Source: Chloranthus sessilifolius
Taxonomy: Eukaryota > Streptophyta > Magnoliopsida > Chloranthales > Chloranthaceae
Assembly (NCBI GenBank): GCA_021018995.1
Contig: CM037588.1
Location: 35,275,000-35,338,999, forward strand
Direction of reading: 5' to 3'
Length of the DNA stretch: 64,000 nucleotides
Shown one piece after another: positions 20,877-31,388 of this stretch (position 1 is the first letter of the stretch; the number at the start of each line of letters is the position of its first letter). The notes below the pieces were generated by a model. That model was not told the origin of the DNA, ran no database searches, and was given only the letters and a program-made list of their open reading frames with translations. Position numbers and translations under genes: made by a program.

Positions 20877-21838
20877 CTATTGGGTATATATCCCATGAGG
20901 AATCTGTTGTTCAGAGACTTGGATTCCTTCAAGATTAGGTTGATTATATTCAGAAAGGACATATGAGTTAACTTCTAAATAAGATGATCGAGCAATGGAG
21001 GGCATATAAATTCTATAAGGACCTCGAGATTGCGAATCATAAAAAGAATTCCTATAAAAAGTTCTGTGGGATGCAGTTCTATCAAATTTTAAGATTACAT
21101 CTCCTTGGTTATTTTGAACGATTTGTTCAATTTCTTGGTTTAAAATTAGTTTTAGAGGGACAACTTGAGGTATACGCCAAGCATCAGGAAAAGTAATATT
21201 TTTCCATTCAATTAGTTTAGGTGCTGCAACATTGGTTGTTGTGTTGTTGGTCTCAATTAAGACCGTCTTTCCTGGTTTAGTTTGATAGTTAATTTTTAGA
21301 GCCAAGGAAGTCATCACCTTATAATGAAGGCGATAGATTAGAGCAATGGTCTTTGATCCAGGCATGAAATTGTATCCTTCAGTTTGTAAATTAAGGATAT
21401 AAGCATTAGGAATATTTTTATCAGATAATGATAAAGTTAACTTTGGAAAAATATTGTAGTGGACTGGACCAAGGCATAGGTTGGTCTCAACAGCAACCAC
21501 TAGAGATGAACACCAGTTAAGACGTCTAGCATCTCTGAGAGTGCTTAGCAGACTACTTTCTTCAAGATCTAATAAGGTCAAAGGTTTGGATGCAACTTAA
21601 ATGCATCTAAAATGAAGGAATTTGAAGCGATGAAGGTCATGCAATAAATCTTCATTTGACAGTAATTGAAAACCTTCATTTTGAATTTCTTCATTTATAC
21701 TGAGAGTTTGCTCAGTAGTTTTGATTGACATGTCGGTGGACCAATATTTCCATCCATATTGATAGATTGTTTTGGGATTGATGGAAGGAATTGTCCATCG
21801 ATTTAATTGGTCTTGTTGGTCATCAATAGCAGATCATT
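20877..21838 (-). pseudogene. Pararetrovirus movement protein (30K type)
   Basis: The frame is open from about 21,838 (after TGA) through INPKTIYQYGWKYWSTDMS and FKFLHFRCI. A TAA at 21,599-21,597 interrupts it, and it resumes VASKPLTLLDLEESSLLSTL, RDARRLNWCSSLV, LCLGPVHYNIFPKL and LIYRLHYKVM to a TAG near 20,877. These match the movement-protein region of petuvirus/florendovirus-type caulimovirids, which modifies plasmodesmata for cell-to-cell spread. A single premature stop separates the two halves. Confidence 0.85.
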
Positions 21839-22074
21839 TCTCTAATTGTTAATTTTTTATTAATTTTTTGGATGAAAAATTAAAAAGAGACATAAAATAT
21901 ATTTAATTTTTTTTTTTTTAATTAAAATGGTAAAAAAGAAAGGGTAAAAGAGCTTTGGTAAAAACCAATAAGTCTCTAATTACATATGGGAATATTAAGG
22001 TTGAAATAGTTTTACTATAGTGAATAGTGATTCGAAATACTATTAATCAGCATAGTAAAATACTATTTACCTTC
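21839..22074 (-). other. Pararetrovirus leader upstream of movement protein
   Basis: AT-rich and non-coding with a long A/T run at 21,900-21,930 and an imperfect hairpin (ATAGTTTTACTATAG at 22,006 with ATAGTAAAATACTAT at 22,052). It ends at the scrambled junction. This is where the circular genome was opened. Confidence 0.5.
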
Positions 22075-22180
22075 TTCTCCAAATTTGATCTCAAATTAGG
22101 GTATTGGCAAATTCAGGTGGCCAGTACCTGTCAGTCTTATCCTTAATCTCGGACTGTCAATCATGAGATTAAGGATAAGA
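22075..22180. other. Fold-back junction made of pararetrovirus and Athila pieces
   Basis: Bases 22,075-22,122 are the reverse complement of 18,824-18,871 of the virus RT, with two differences by eye. Bases 22,126-22,137 (ACCTGTCAGTCT) repeat 18,811-18,822 in direct orientation. Then CTTATCCTTAATCTC (22,136-22,150) pairs with GAGATTAAGGATAAG (22,165-22,179), the second arm belonging to Athila pol. The mosaic looks like template-switching repair. Confidence 0.8.
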
Positions 22181-22242
22181 AAGGGGTTGAAAATGTGGTT
22201 GCAGGCCACCTGTCAAGGATCCTAGCTACTGGATTTGATAGA
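22165..22242 (+). pseudogene. Older Athila element C, pol fragment, left part
   Basis: Encodes KKGVENVVAGHLSRIL followed by FDR, the end of RNase H as in element A at ~28,925-29,000. It ends at target duplication ATAGA, where element A is inserted. Reading resumes at 38,418. Confidence 0.85.
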
Positions 22243-22614
22243 TGTTAAGCAGTGAAAAATATCAATTTTCACCTCCTAACCTGACCTTTGATGGACCTTT
22301 GAGCTGACTAATAATGTGTTTTGAGTGTATTTTGAAGATAAGAAATAAATTACAATCTTAGTGCAGACATCCACCTAAAATGGCCAAAGAAGCAGTCTAC
22401 TACTGAACATGAGCTCAAACAGCCCAAAGCCAGCAAAGCAACCCACAAAGCCTTAGAAGTTCATGAGAATGTCTTGAACCCAACTGGGTATGCTTGGGAC
22501 TAAGTACAGCTATAAGGAATGAAGATTGAACCCACCAAGAGGCTGGTGAGTGTTGAATAAATGAAGAACAACACACTAAAGATGTGTGGCAGCTGTGGAA
22601 GCACAAAAGCTAAT

Positions 22615-23197
22615 ATATCGAGAGGTTCCAGGAAGCTGCCGTGAGGTTCTGGAAGCATAGGCCAACCTGTCGAGAGGCACTGAGTTGAAAATATGAAGAT
22701 CTCGCGAGGTTTCAGTACCTATCGAGAGGTTAGAGGTACAGTTGTGGATCCTGTCGAAAGGATACCTAGAGGTGCGGGGGAAGTCGAGAGGTTTCAAATA
22801 CTTATCGCGAGGTTCAACTGAACCTGTCGGGTAGTGTGCGGCAACCTATTGACGACTTACCTGAAGCTACGCCCATTCTCGCGAGGATTGAGGCAACCTA
22901 CCGAGCACTTAAATGAAACTATATAACTACTTGACAAGATGCTTTATAACCTGTCGAGAGGATAAATGCAGTTAGGACAATAGATAAGATTTTGGCAGTC
23001 AATCCTGTCAACGAGTTCACCAGAACCTGTCGAGAAGTCAAGCAACTTATCAAGAGCCTTCAGCAACCTATCGACCAATTCACATGAACCTGTCGAGATG
23101 TCTCCAAACCTGTCGAAAGCCACTTCAACATGTCGATGAGAACACCAAGCAGACTCAGAACCTGTCGAGAGGTTCCCTGAACCTCTCGACACTCGAA
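22615..23197. repeat. TCGA-centred motif array in U3 of Athila A (5' LTR)
   Basis: About twenty dispersed copies resembling AACCTGTCGAGAGGTT, in both orientations. The motif is a near palindrome with centre TCGA and arms AACCT/AGGTT. Examples: 22,672, 22,717, 22,950, 23,161. The matching array in the 3' LTR is at 36,584-37,163. Confidence 0.9.
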
Positions 23198-23464
23198 TTA
23201 GGAACTTTTCAGTTCCTTTCACTGTAGCTACCAACTTCAAATTTTTGTGCACGAGTTCCAAGACATGTTAATGACTCTTGGGGGTATTGTTGCAACACAA
23301 TAGAGCATGAATGGGAATCCTAACCGCATCACATGGGCCTACCTGTATTGGAGCAATGGGGAAATAACTTTTACAAGAGAAATCAGCTACATCAGTAGCT
23401 CAGAATAATAGAATTATTCTCTTGAGCTTTGATTGGCCGAAATAGATCTGAGAAGAGAGAAGAG

Positions 23465-23471
23465 TATAAAA
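23465..23471 (+). promoter_or_regulatory. TATA box of Athila A 5' LTR
   Basis: GAGTATAAAAGC, conserved in the 3' LTR at 37,436-37,442. It lies about 270 bp downstream of the motif array. Confidence 0.75.
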
Positions 23472-24450
23472 GCTTGAAGAATTTACAGAGCTAGCATCCA
23501 GAAATTGGGAGAACTAGAGCCAAATTCGATTTTCCTCCAAAAATTCCCTCTCTCTTCCTTCTTCCCCCATTCTCCTCTTAGTCAATTATGGTTGGCTAAG
23601 CCTCTTTAATAGCTAGGGTGAGGTTGAGAGCTATAAATTAAGAGGTTCAAAGCTTTGTAGAAGGATTAGGTATTGCACCAATTTCATATCTAAGCACAAT
23701 TGGCTGTAAGTTATATTGATTCAATAATTGTTGAATGTAAAGTTAATTTGGATTTATAAATCTCTTGATTGCCATTTGATTTCCCTAGATTTAATATCCC
23801 TATGGATTCTTGAGCCTGTAGCCTTGCATCCATAGCATCTGCAATGGTTTAATTGTTCTAAGTAAGATCCCTGAATTGGAATAATCTCTGGGATAATATG
23901 TAACCACTCGAGTGGACAGATCATAGCCTTAGGATTGCTTCAATTCTCAGGTTGAGAGTGGATTTTTATACCTTGCATATGAGTTTATAGCCAGATAAAG
24001 GATTGTTGCAAACCAATTCCCTGCAATGCCTTTGAACTAAATAATTTTTTGTAAAGACCAAAATCCCTAGCTACTATTCTCCACCTCTTAATTTTAATCT
24101 TTTCTCCATTTTCTTTTAACTCTGTGTTTAATCTGATCTGGATCATTTGCATTTGATTTTTTTGTAATTTTCAGTAAAGTGACAAATCCTAGAAACCTCT
24201 CCTCTTTCATTTTTTGATTTAGTTGAATTTAGGATAGAGTGCTAGATCTACTACAGATCTGGAGATTTACCATAGTTTAATTCACATTTCCCTATGGACA
24301 TACCCTGGCTTCCCTATTAAAACTTGCTACAACAACCCTGGTTCTTGTAGGACTGCTTGCTTACCTTGATTTCTTATCTCTATGATTTTACCTTTTAATT
24401 GGTTTTTTTAATCATTTAATAATTATAAGGTGAGCAAGACAACAAGTTTT

Positions 24451-24468
24451 TGGTGCTGCTGTCGAGGA
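24451..24468 (+). promoter_or_regulatory. Primer-binding site of Athila A
   Basis: TGGTGCTGCTGTCGAGGA, six bases after the LTR, is a decayed form of TGGCGCCGCTGCCGGGGA seen in elements B and D, complementary to the 3' end of tRNA-Asp as in Athila elements. Confidence 0.8.
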
Positions 24469-24788
24469 TCTGTGTTTTCAAAAAGTGATAGATCTAAGTT
24501 TTTCTCATTTTAGATTTAGATTTTTAATTGCCTATTTTGTATTTGACTAATTGTTGAGGTAGTTTTGTACAGTTTAATTTTGTGATTGCAGATATAGATT
24601 TTTGGTGTTGAAAAGAGCATTGTGCCAATTTGAGTAGCAAGTTGTGCTTAAGTTTGCATTTCTTAACTCTGTTTATATTTCTAGGTCTGTAGTTTTTAGA
24701 TCTGCAACATTAGTTGTGTGCTTTTGAATTTGTTTTACTTAAATTTGTATTGTCATTCTATGTGTTGTTTTATATTTTTGTTCTGTAT

Positions 24789-26368
24789 ATGCTTGGGAGG
24801 AGATCTCTTAATCCTGAGATTGCTCCCTTAGATCTTATAGTTGAGAGACTTCTCTGACCTAAGTAACCCGCACACACACCTGTGGTTGATTTTGACAGCT
24901 CTACAATGGGTGAGCAACCTAGGACATTGAAGGAATTTAATGCACCAGGTGTCCAATTCCCCCTTCTGCATTCAATTCCCTACTGTCCAAGGGAACTATG
25001 AGATCAAATCCTCCACCATACAGATGTTACCCTCATACCATGGCCTGAGTAAAGAAGATCCATATAAGCTCATTGATGAATTTTTAAGACTGTGCACTAC
25101 CTTCAATATTGCGGGTTTGGGGTAGGAACCAACCAGATTGAGACTCTTTCCTTTTTCATTAAAGGATAAAGCCAAAACTTGGATGTCATTGCTCCCAATC
25201 AATAGTATTCAGTCTTGGAATGACCTTCAATGTCAATTTTTGGCCAAGCTTTTCCCCATGTCCAAAAAAAGTCAGCTGAGGAAGAGCATTATTTCATTTG
25301 TTCAAGCCCCAATTAAAGACTTTCACGAAGCATAGGAGAGGTTTAAGGAAGTCTTAAAGCAATGTCCCCATCACCAAATTCCTGAATGGCAACTTGTTCA
25401 AAGTTTCTATTAAGGAATTAATCCCAAGAGTAGGGATATGGTTGATGTCTCATGTGGTGGTACATACCTCCACAAGACAGCTGACGAGGCTTGGGAGTTT
25501 TTTTATATCATTAGTGAAAACTCCATGTAAAGGGAGACCTGGTCAAGAGATTTTGAGACCCCTAGATTGGTGAGAGAAAATACTATCAGAGGAAAAATGT
25601 ATGAGGTGGGTGGAAACAATGATTTAGAAAGGAAAGTGGGCAGCTTGACTCAAAAGTTTGATAAGCTCATGGGAGTAATGCAGCCTCTAATGGTTGCCAA
25701 AGTGGAGGAGGCATGTGTGATATGCCAATCCCCCACTCACTCCCTTGGGGAATGTCTCTCTGCTGCCTAATTTTTAGACCTTGTGATGGAACATGTGAAT
25801 GATGCCCAGTCCTATGAACAATAGTCTATTGCTGGTTATCATTGGAGAAACCACCCCAACTTGAGGTGGACACAAGATACCTTCCAAAATCAATAGCAGC
25901 AGCCACAACAATAATCCATGCCTTATAGGAATGCCTAGCCATACCAATAGAATCAACAGCCTATGGCACAGCCAATGGCTCAACCTGTACATCAAAGTAC
26001 ACCAGCCCCAGCACCCCTTTAAATCCCACACATTTGAAGAGCATGTTCTGGCTTCACTGTAAAATATAGGCTCTTTGTGACAAATTTTCAACTCCCATAG
26101 TCAAAGTATCAAGGTGATAGATGACCACCTTGGTCAACAATCTAATACTTTGACTAGGAGACAAGAGGGAAGACTGCCTAGTCAGCCCATGAACAATCCA
26201 AAGGGGCAATATATGGTGGGTGAGACTTCTTACTATGAAGAAGTAAAATCTGTCACAACCTTGAGGAGTGGAAGGCTGGTTGATAACCAAGTTGGTGTTA
26301 AGCCTATTGAGGAAAGTGCAAAAAATGAAGGAATAACTCATGTGATATACAACAGGAGCAACGTATAA
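24789..26368 (+). pseudogene. Athila A gag
   Basis: Starts MLGRRSLNPEIAPLDL, then MGEQPRTLKEFNAPG (24,906). It continues with MLPSYHGLSKEDPYKLIDEF, RLFPFSLKDKAKTW and a CCHC zinc knuckle CVICQSPTHSLGEC near 25,714-25,755. Many stops and shifts break it. Gag would form the particle and bind RNA. Start chosen by conservation of M-x-x-RR-L in elements B and D. Confidence 0.85.
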
Positions 26369-26700
26369 AAAATAAGGGGGGCATTGATGCACCCCAACAG
26401 AAAATTTAAAATAAAAATAAATAAAAATCTGTTGAGCTTGCTAAGGCAGCAAATGGGAGATCAGTCCCCCATTTGCCATTTCCCAATGTATTGAAAGCAC
26501 CTTCTCTTTTTGATAAGGGGAATGCTAAAGTGGAGGAGATGATGAAAACATTCAAATAAGTAAAGATCAACTTGTCTTTACTTGATGCTATCAAACAAAT
26601 TCCAGCCTATGTAAAATTTTGAAAAGATTTATACACCCACAAAAGACAATCTAAGATACATCTATCCAAGAAGGTCTTTTGTGCTGAAAAAAGAAACCAA

Positions 26701-27170
26701 GTGCTGACCATTGCAACCCCAACCAAGCTTCAAGACCCTGGAGTTCCCACAATCCCTTGCATCATTGGGGATCATACTATTGAGAAGGCTTTATTAGATC
26801 TGGGAGCTAGTGTAAACCTACTTCCATATTCAGTTTATGAGAAGTTAGGTTTGGGAGAATTGAAGCCCACACACGTGGTGCTACAACTAGCTAATAGATC
26901 TGAAAGGAGGCCTATGGGAATGATAGAGGATGTGTTAGTTGGGGTTGATAAGTTTTTCTACCCAACAGACTTTCTGGTGCTTGACATAGAGCCAAGCAAG
27001 TGCACCACCTCCATTCTTGTGATTTTGGGCAGGCCTTTCTCAGCCACCTCCATTCTTGTGATTTTGGGCAGGCCTTTCTCGACCACTGCCAATGCTTGTA
27101 TTCAGTATAGATCAGGAGTAATGGAGGTGTCTTTTAGCAACATGAAAGTGAAATTAAATGTGTATGATGC
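26701..27170 (+). pseudogene. Athila A protease
   Basis: Aspartic protease: TIPCIIGDHTIEKALLDLGA then SVNLLPYSVYEKLGLG and VILGRPF. The DLGAS active site is typical of Athila. An in-frame 39-bp direct duplication (27,005-27,043 and 27,044-27,082) repeats the ILVILGRPFS flap region, so the fold is probably disrupted although the frame is open to TGA at 27,613. Confidence 0.88.
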
Positions 27171-28570
27171 AACCAATCAACCTCACTTGGATAGTGAGGA
27201 TTGCTTTTTAATTGATGTATTTGATGAGCTTGTGGAGGAGACTTTGCCCAAGCTGCTGCATGGTGATGATTTTTATGATGTTTTTGAGAATGTGTGGAGT
27301 GAGATTATAGAAGAGAAGGCCCCCACACCCATGGTTCAAGAAGTGAAAGCATTAAATTCTGATATGGAACCAGCAACAGGGTATCCACCATGGATACCTG
27401 CTCTGTTGCCTCTTCCACCACCATCAAAGGCACCTTTGTTGCCTTCTCTCATATGCCCCCCTGATGTGGAGTTGAAACATCTACCTAAGACCTTAAAGTA
27501 TGCTTTTTTGGGGGAAAACAAGAAGTTGCTAGTGATTATTTCTTCCTCTCTCACTGATGAGCAAGAGGAAGAATTGTTGGGTGTTTTATTGAAATATAAG
27601 AGAGCAATAGGTTGAACCATTGCTGACCTTGGGGGCATCAGCCCTGCTGTATGCATGCATAAAATCAACTCAGAAGAAGGTTCCAAACCCTCTAGAGAAA
27701 TGTAGAGAAAATTGAACCCCCACATGCAAGAAGTGGACAAATTGTTAGATGGTGGAGTCATCTACCCAATTTCAGATTCCGATTGGGTGGCACCTACTCA
27801 GGTGGTCCCTAAGAAATCTGGAATTACTGTGATTAAATCTAATTCTGCTGAGCTTGTTCCAACTAGGGAAACCATAGGTTGGAGGGTGTGTATAGACTAC
27901 CGAAAGCTCAATTTGAAAACTAGAAAAGACCATTTCCCTTTGCCCTTCATTGATCAAATTTTAGATAAGTTGGCAGACAAGTCTTTTTATTGTTTTCTTA
28001 ATAGATATTTGGGGTATAACCAAATCCCTGCTTATCCACAAGATCAAGAAAAGAGAACTTTCACATGCCCATTTGGCACCTTTACTTATAAAAGGATGCC
28101 ATTTGGACTCTGCAATGCCCCTGCAACTTTCCAATGATGCATGTATGCTATATTTTCTAACATGATTGATCAGTTTTTAGTGATATTTTTTGATAATTTC
28201 TCTATCTTTGGGGATAGTTTTAGCCAATGTCTACACCATCTTTGCCTTGTGTTACAGAGATGTGAGAAAACCAACTTGGTGTTGAGTTGCGAAAAGAATC
28301 ATTTTATGATCAATCAAGGCATTGTCCTTCGCCATGTGGCTTCCCACATAGGCATTGAGATAGACAAGCCTAAAATTGATCTGATTGCACATTTTCTCCC
28401 ACCAAAAATTGTGAAACAAGTCAAATCTTTCTTGGGACATGCTGGGTTCTATAGGAGATTCATCAAGAATTTTTGCAAGATCTCAAAACCTCTTAGTCAC
28501 TTGTTGTGCCAAGAAGTTCCCTTTGAGTTTGATGATGAATGTCTTATGGCTTTTGAACTTTTAAAAGGTT
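27171..28570 (+). pseudogene. Athila A reverse transcriptase
   Basis: [32 protein letters not shown], then [20 protein letters not shown] and APATFQ, with a stop at 28,136-28,138. The catalytic box reads IFFDNFSIFG where relatives have IFMDDF: the second catalytic Asp is Asn, so polymerisation would be lost even without the stops. Thumb: [15 protein letters not shown]. Confidence 0.9.
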
Positions 28571-29010
28571 GTTTAACCTCTGCACCAATCTTCAAGTACC
28601 TGATTTTTCTTTGCCATTCGAGTTGTTGTGTGATGCATCAAATATTTCTATTGGTGCAGTCTTGGGACAAAGGAAGGATAAGGCTCCTTGTGTAATTGCT
28701 TATACAAGCAAAATCATGATTGATGCTTAGTTAAATTACACCACAACTAAGAAGGAATTGTTGACAATTGTTTATGCCTTAGAAAAATTCAAGTCTTATG
28801 TTTTGGGATCTAGGATAGTGGTGTTCACAGTCCACTTAGCCCTAAAGAACCTTTTGTGAAAAAAGGATGCAAAGCCAAGATTAATCAGATGGATCCTCCT
28901 ATTACAGGAGTTTAATCTTGAGATTAAGGATAAAAAAGGAGTTGAAAATATAGTTGCAAACCACTTATCTAGGATCCTACCCGAGGAGTTTGATAGGCTG
29001 CCTATCAATG
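28571..29010 (+). pseudogene. Athila A RNase H
   Basis: Frame-shifted after 28,595. It reads FELLCDASNISIGAVLGQRK, VIAYTSKIM, then TTKKELLTIVYALEKFKSYV and LSRILPEEFDRL. Standard gypsy RNase H; three disruptions. Confidence 0.8.
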
Positions 29011-30357
29011 ATTCTTTCTCTGATGAACAACTATTTACTATCAGCATCTCTGAACCTTGGTTTGCGAACATTGTGAACTACTTGGCTATGGGTAGGATTC
29101 CCCCACATTGGAACAAAATGGACAAGGAGCTGTTCTTTTCACAGATCAGACATTACATGTGGGAGGATCCTTGCCCGTTTAAGCATTGTGCAGACCAAGT
29201 AGTGAGATGTGTCCCTGATGAGGAATTCCATAGCATACTAACTATATGTCATGAATAGGCTTGTGGAGGCCATTTCAGTGGGAACAAGACTGTTGCCAAT
29301 GTGCTCCAAAGTGAATTTTATTAGCCCACTCTCTTCAAGGATGCATGGCATCACTATAAAGCTTGTGAAAGATGCCAAAAGATGGGAAGTATCTCCAAAA
29401 GAAACTCCATGGCTTTACAACCTATACTTGTGGTTGAACTCTTTGACATTTGGGGCATTAACTTCATGGGTCCTTTCTCTCCTTCCTATAGATATAATTA
29501 TATTTTTGTGGATGTGGACTACGTGTCCAAATGGGTTGAGGCCATAGCCACAAGAACCAATAATCACAAGGTTGTCCTCAACTTCTTCAATGAAAATATT
29601 TTCTTAAGGTTTGGCATCCCCAGAGCCATTATTAGTGATGGGGAAAGCCATTTCTGCAATAGACAATTTGAGAATTTGCTTAGAAAGAACTTTGCGACAT
29701 ACAGAGTTGTCACCCCATATCACCCACAAACCAGTGGGCAGGTGGAAATTTCTAATGGAGTGATCAAACACATTTTGGAGAAAATTATGAGAGTTGATAG
29801 GAACGACTAGTTCCTGAAGATACCTGATGCTCTTTTGGCTTATTGGACTACTTATAAGACCCTAATAGGGACATCTCCCTTGAGGCTGGTGTATGGCAAG
29901 GCATGCCATTTACCAGTAGAGCTTGAGCACAAAGCCTATTAGGTTGTCAAACCATTGAATATTGATCTAACTTCTGCTGGCATGCACAGGAAACTCTAGC
30001 TGTTAGAGCTGGAAGAGGTGAGATTGGAGGCCTACTGCAATGGAAGGAGCTATAAGGAGAAAACTAAGGCTTTCTATGACAAACATTTACTGAGGAAGGA
30101 GTTCACAACTGGCAGCAAGGTATGGTTGTTTAACTCTAAATTGATTAACTCTAAATTGATTTTTCCAGGTAAGTTGAGATCTAGATGGGAGGGACTTTAA
30201 AATGTAGAACATGTATCCCAATTTGGAGCTGTTGAAATCATGGATCCAAAAGATGGTAGGATCAGAAAAGTTAATGGTCAAAGGCTCAAGCTATTTGTTG
30301 AAAATGTCGTGGAGCCTGTGGTGATCATTCACCTTCAAGAACCTCCCAAGTGTGATT
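29011..30357 (+). pseudogene. Athila A integrase
   Basis: Zinc domain pieces at 29,260-29,380 (ACGGHFSGNKT, CERCQKMGS). Core: FDIWGINFMGPFSP has N where the first catalytic Asp should be, then AIISDGESHF and [17 protein letters not shown]-terminal part: KVWLFNSKL repeated by a 12-bp duplication, then RIRKVNGQRLK, ending at TGA 30,356. Several stops. Confidence 0.88.
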
Positions 30358-30612
30358 GATTATCAACAATATAGACTATGTACCATAACTATTGTTTTTG
30401 GTTGTTTTGCTATTTTTCTATTTTTCATTATTGTTTTGCATTGTACATAAATGTTTCCATGTGTGTTTAGTTACTCATGCAAGATAATCAATCAGATCTG
30501 CGCAGTCGACATGGTCTCAAGGCATGTGAACTCTAATGGGAATAGAGTAGGAGTGACAAAGCTGTATGGGGAATGGACTGGGAACTGATGAAAATCCTTT
30601 TTAAACTAAAAT

Positions 30613-31080
30613 ACAACCTATCGAGAGGTGTGGAGAACATCTCGACAGTCTCTGAAGGGTCCTAGTGTACATTTTGACAAGATCTAGTACTTGTCGAGAG
30701 GTTTGAGTCAATTCTCGATAAGTTCTAAAGGTGTACAAATGAATTTTGACAGGATCTTTTGAACTTGTCGAGATGTTAGGAAAACCTATCAAGAGGTTCT
30801 GAAGGTGTAGGCTTTGCCTCGACAGGTATTGGAACCTGTGGAGAGGATTAAATGATGAGTTTAGAGTATCAGTCGAGAGGTTCTGTGAACCTCTCGAAAT
30901 GAATGTTTTTGAAGCCTTAAATCCATCGACAGGATTGAGTGAACCTCTCGAGAGGTTAAGCTACTTTTCACTCTTCGACATGCTGTATCAACCTGTCGAC
31001 ACCTTTCCCCCAATCTTGTCGAAGCTCGATTTCATCCCTTTTAAACCTATCGACAACTTAATCCAACCATTCGACAGCTT
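30613..31080. repeat. TCGA motif array in the spacer before ORF3 of Athila A
   Basis: About eighteen copies of the same motif found in this element's U3, on both strands. One is a perfect 16-bp palindrome AACCTCTCGAGAGGTT at 30,942-30,957. Lies between the end of pol and ORF3. Confidence 0.9.
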
Positions 31081-31388
31081 GTCTCTGAGCATTATTTTCT
31101 CTCTGCCGATTTCCATTTTCTTTTTTTTCTTCCTTTCCCTCACTGGTTCCAACTCCACTCACTGTGCCTTGCTCCAAGTGCTTCAATTCCTCAAAAGCAA
31201 CATTTTGCACCTATTAGAGACTGATTTGTTGCCGTGCACTTCGAGATCTGAGAAACCCTAGGTTTTTATTGTTAAGTCCTCCTTCACCATTCACTTTGTG
31301 ACTACCTTGCTCAATAATTTCATTGGTTATTTTTGTGGTGATTCATTTGAGACATAGAAGATTTTTGGGAATTATTGAGATATAATTT

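Larger units (their letters stand above)
13514..22074 (-). mobile_element. Endogenous pararetrovirus (Caulimoviridae-like), near full length
   Basis: On the minus strand the order is leader, movement protein, zinc-knuckle/protease/reverse transcriptase/RNase H, a second zinc-knuckle/protease ORF, viroplasmin-like ORF, TATA box, tRNA-Met primer site, leader. About 8.5 kb suits a caulimovirid genome opened in its leader. There are no LTRs and no integrase, as expected of pararetroviruses. The protease LIDSGAD, YIDD and movement-protein motifs recall florendovirus/petuvirus-type endogenous elements, but two protease modules is unusual. All ORFs carry stops, so it is an inactive fossil. Confidence 0.88.
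22243..24444 (+). repeat. 5' LTR of Athila A
   Basis: Starts TGTTAAGCAG and ends GACAACA. U3 is filled with a TCGAGAGG-type motif (22,615-23,197). The TATA box TATAAAA is at 23,465-23,471. Its partner is 36,213-38,417. Confidence 0.93.

Noticed and set aside
15907..21838. Two separate pararetrovirus insertions in tandem
   Set aside because: Only one movement protein, one RT, one promoter and one primer site are present, and the ORFs overlap as TAATG. Kept as an alternative but less likely.
13514..22074. tRNA gene suggested by the tRNA-Met-like 12-mer
   Set aside because: Only the primer-binding complement is present, with no cloverleaf around it.
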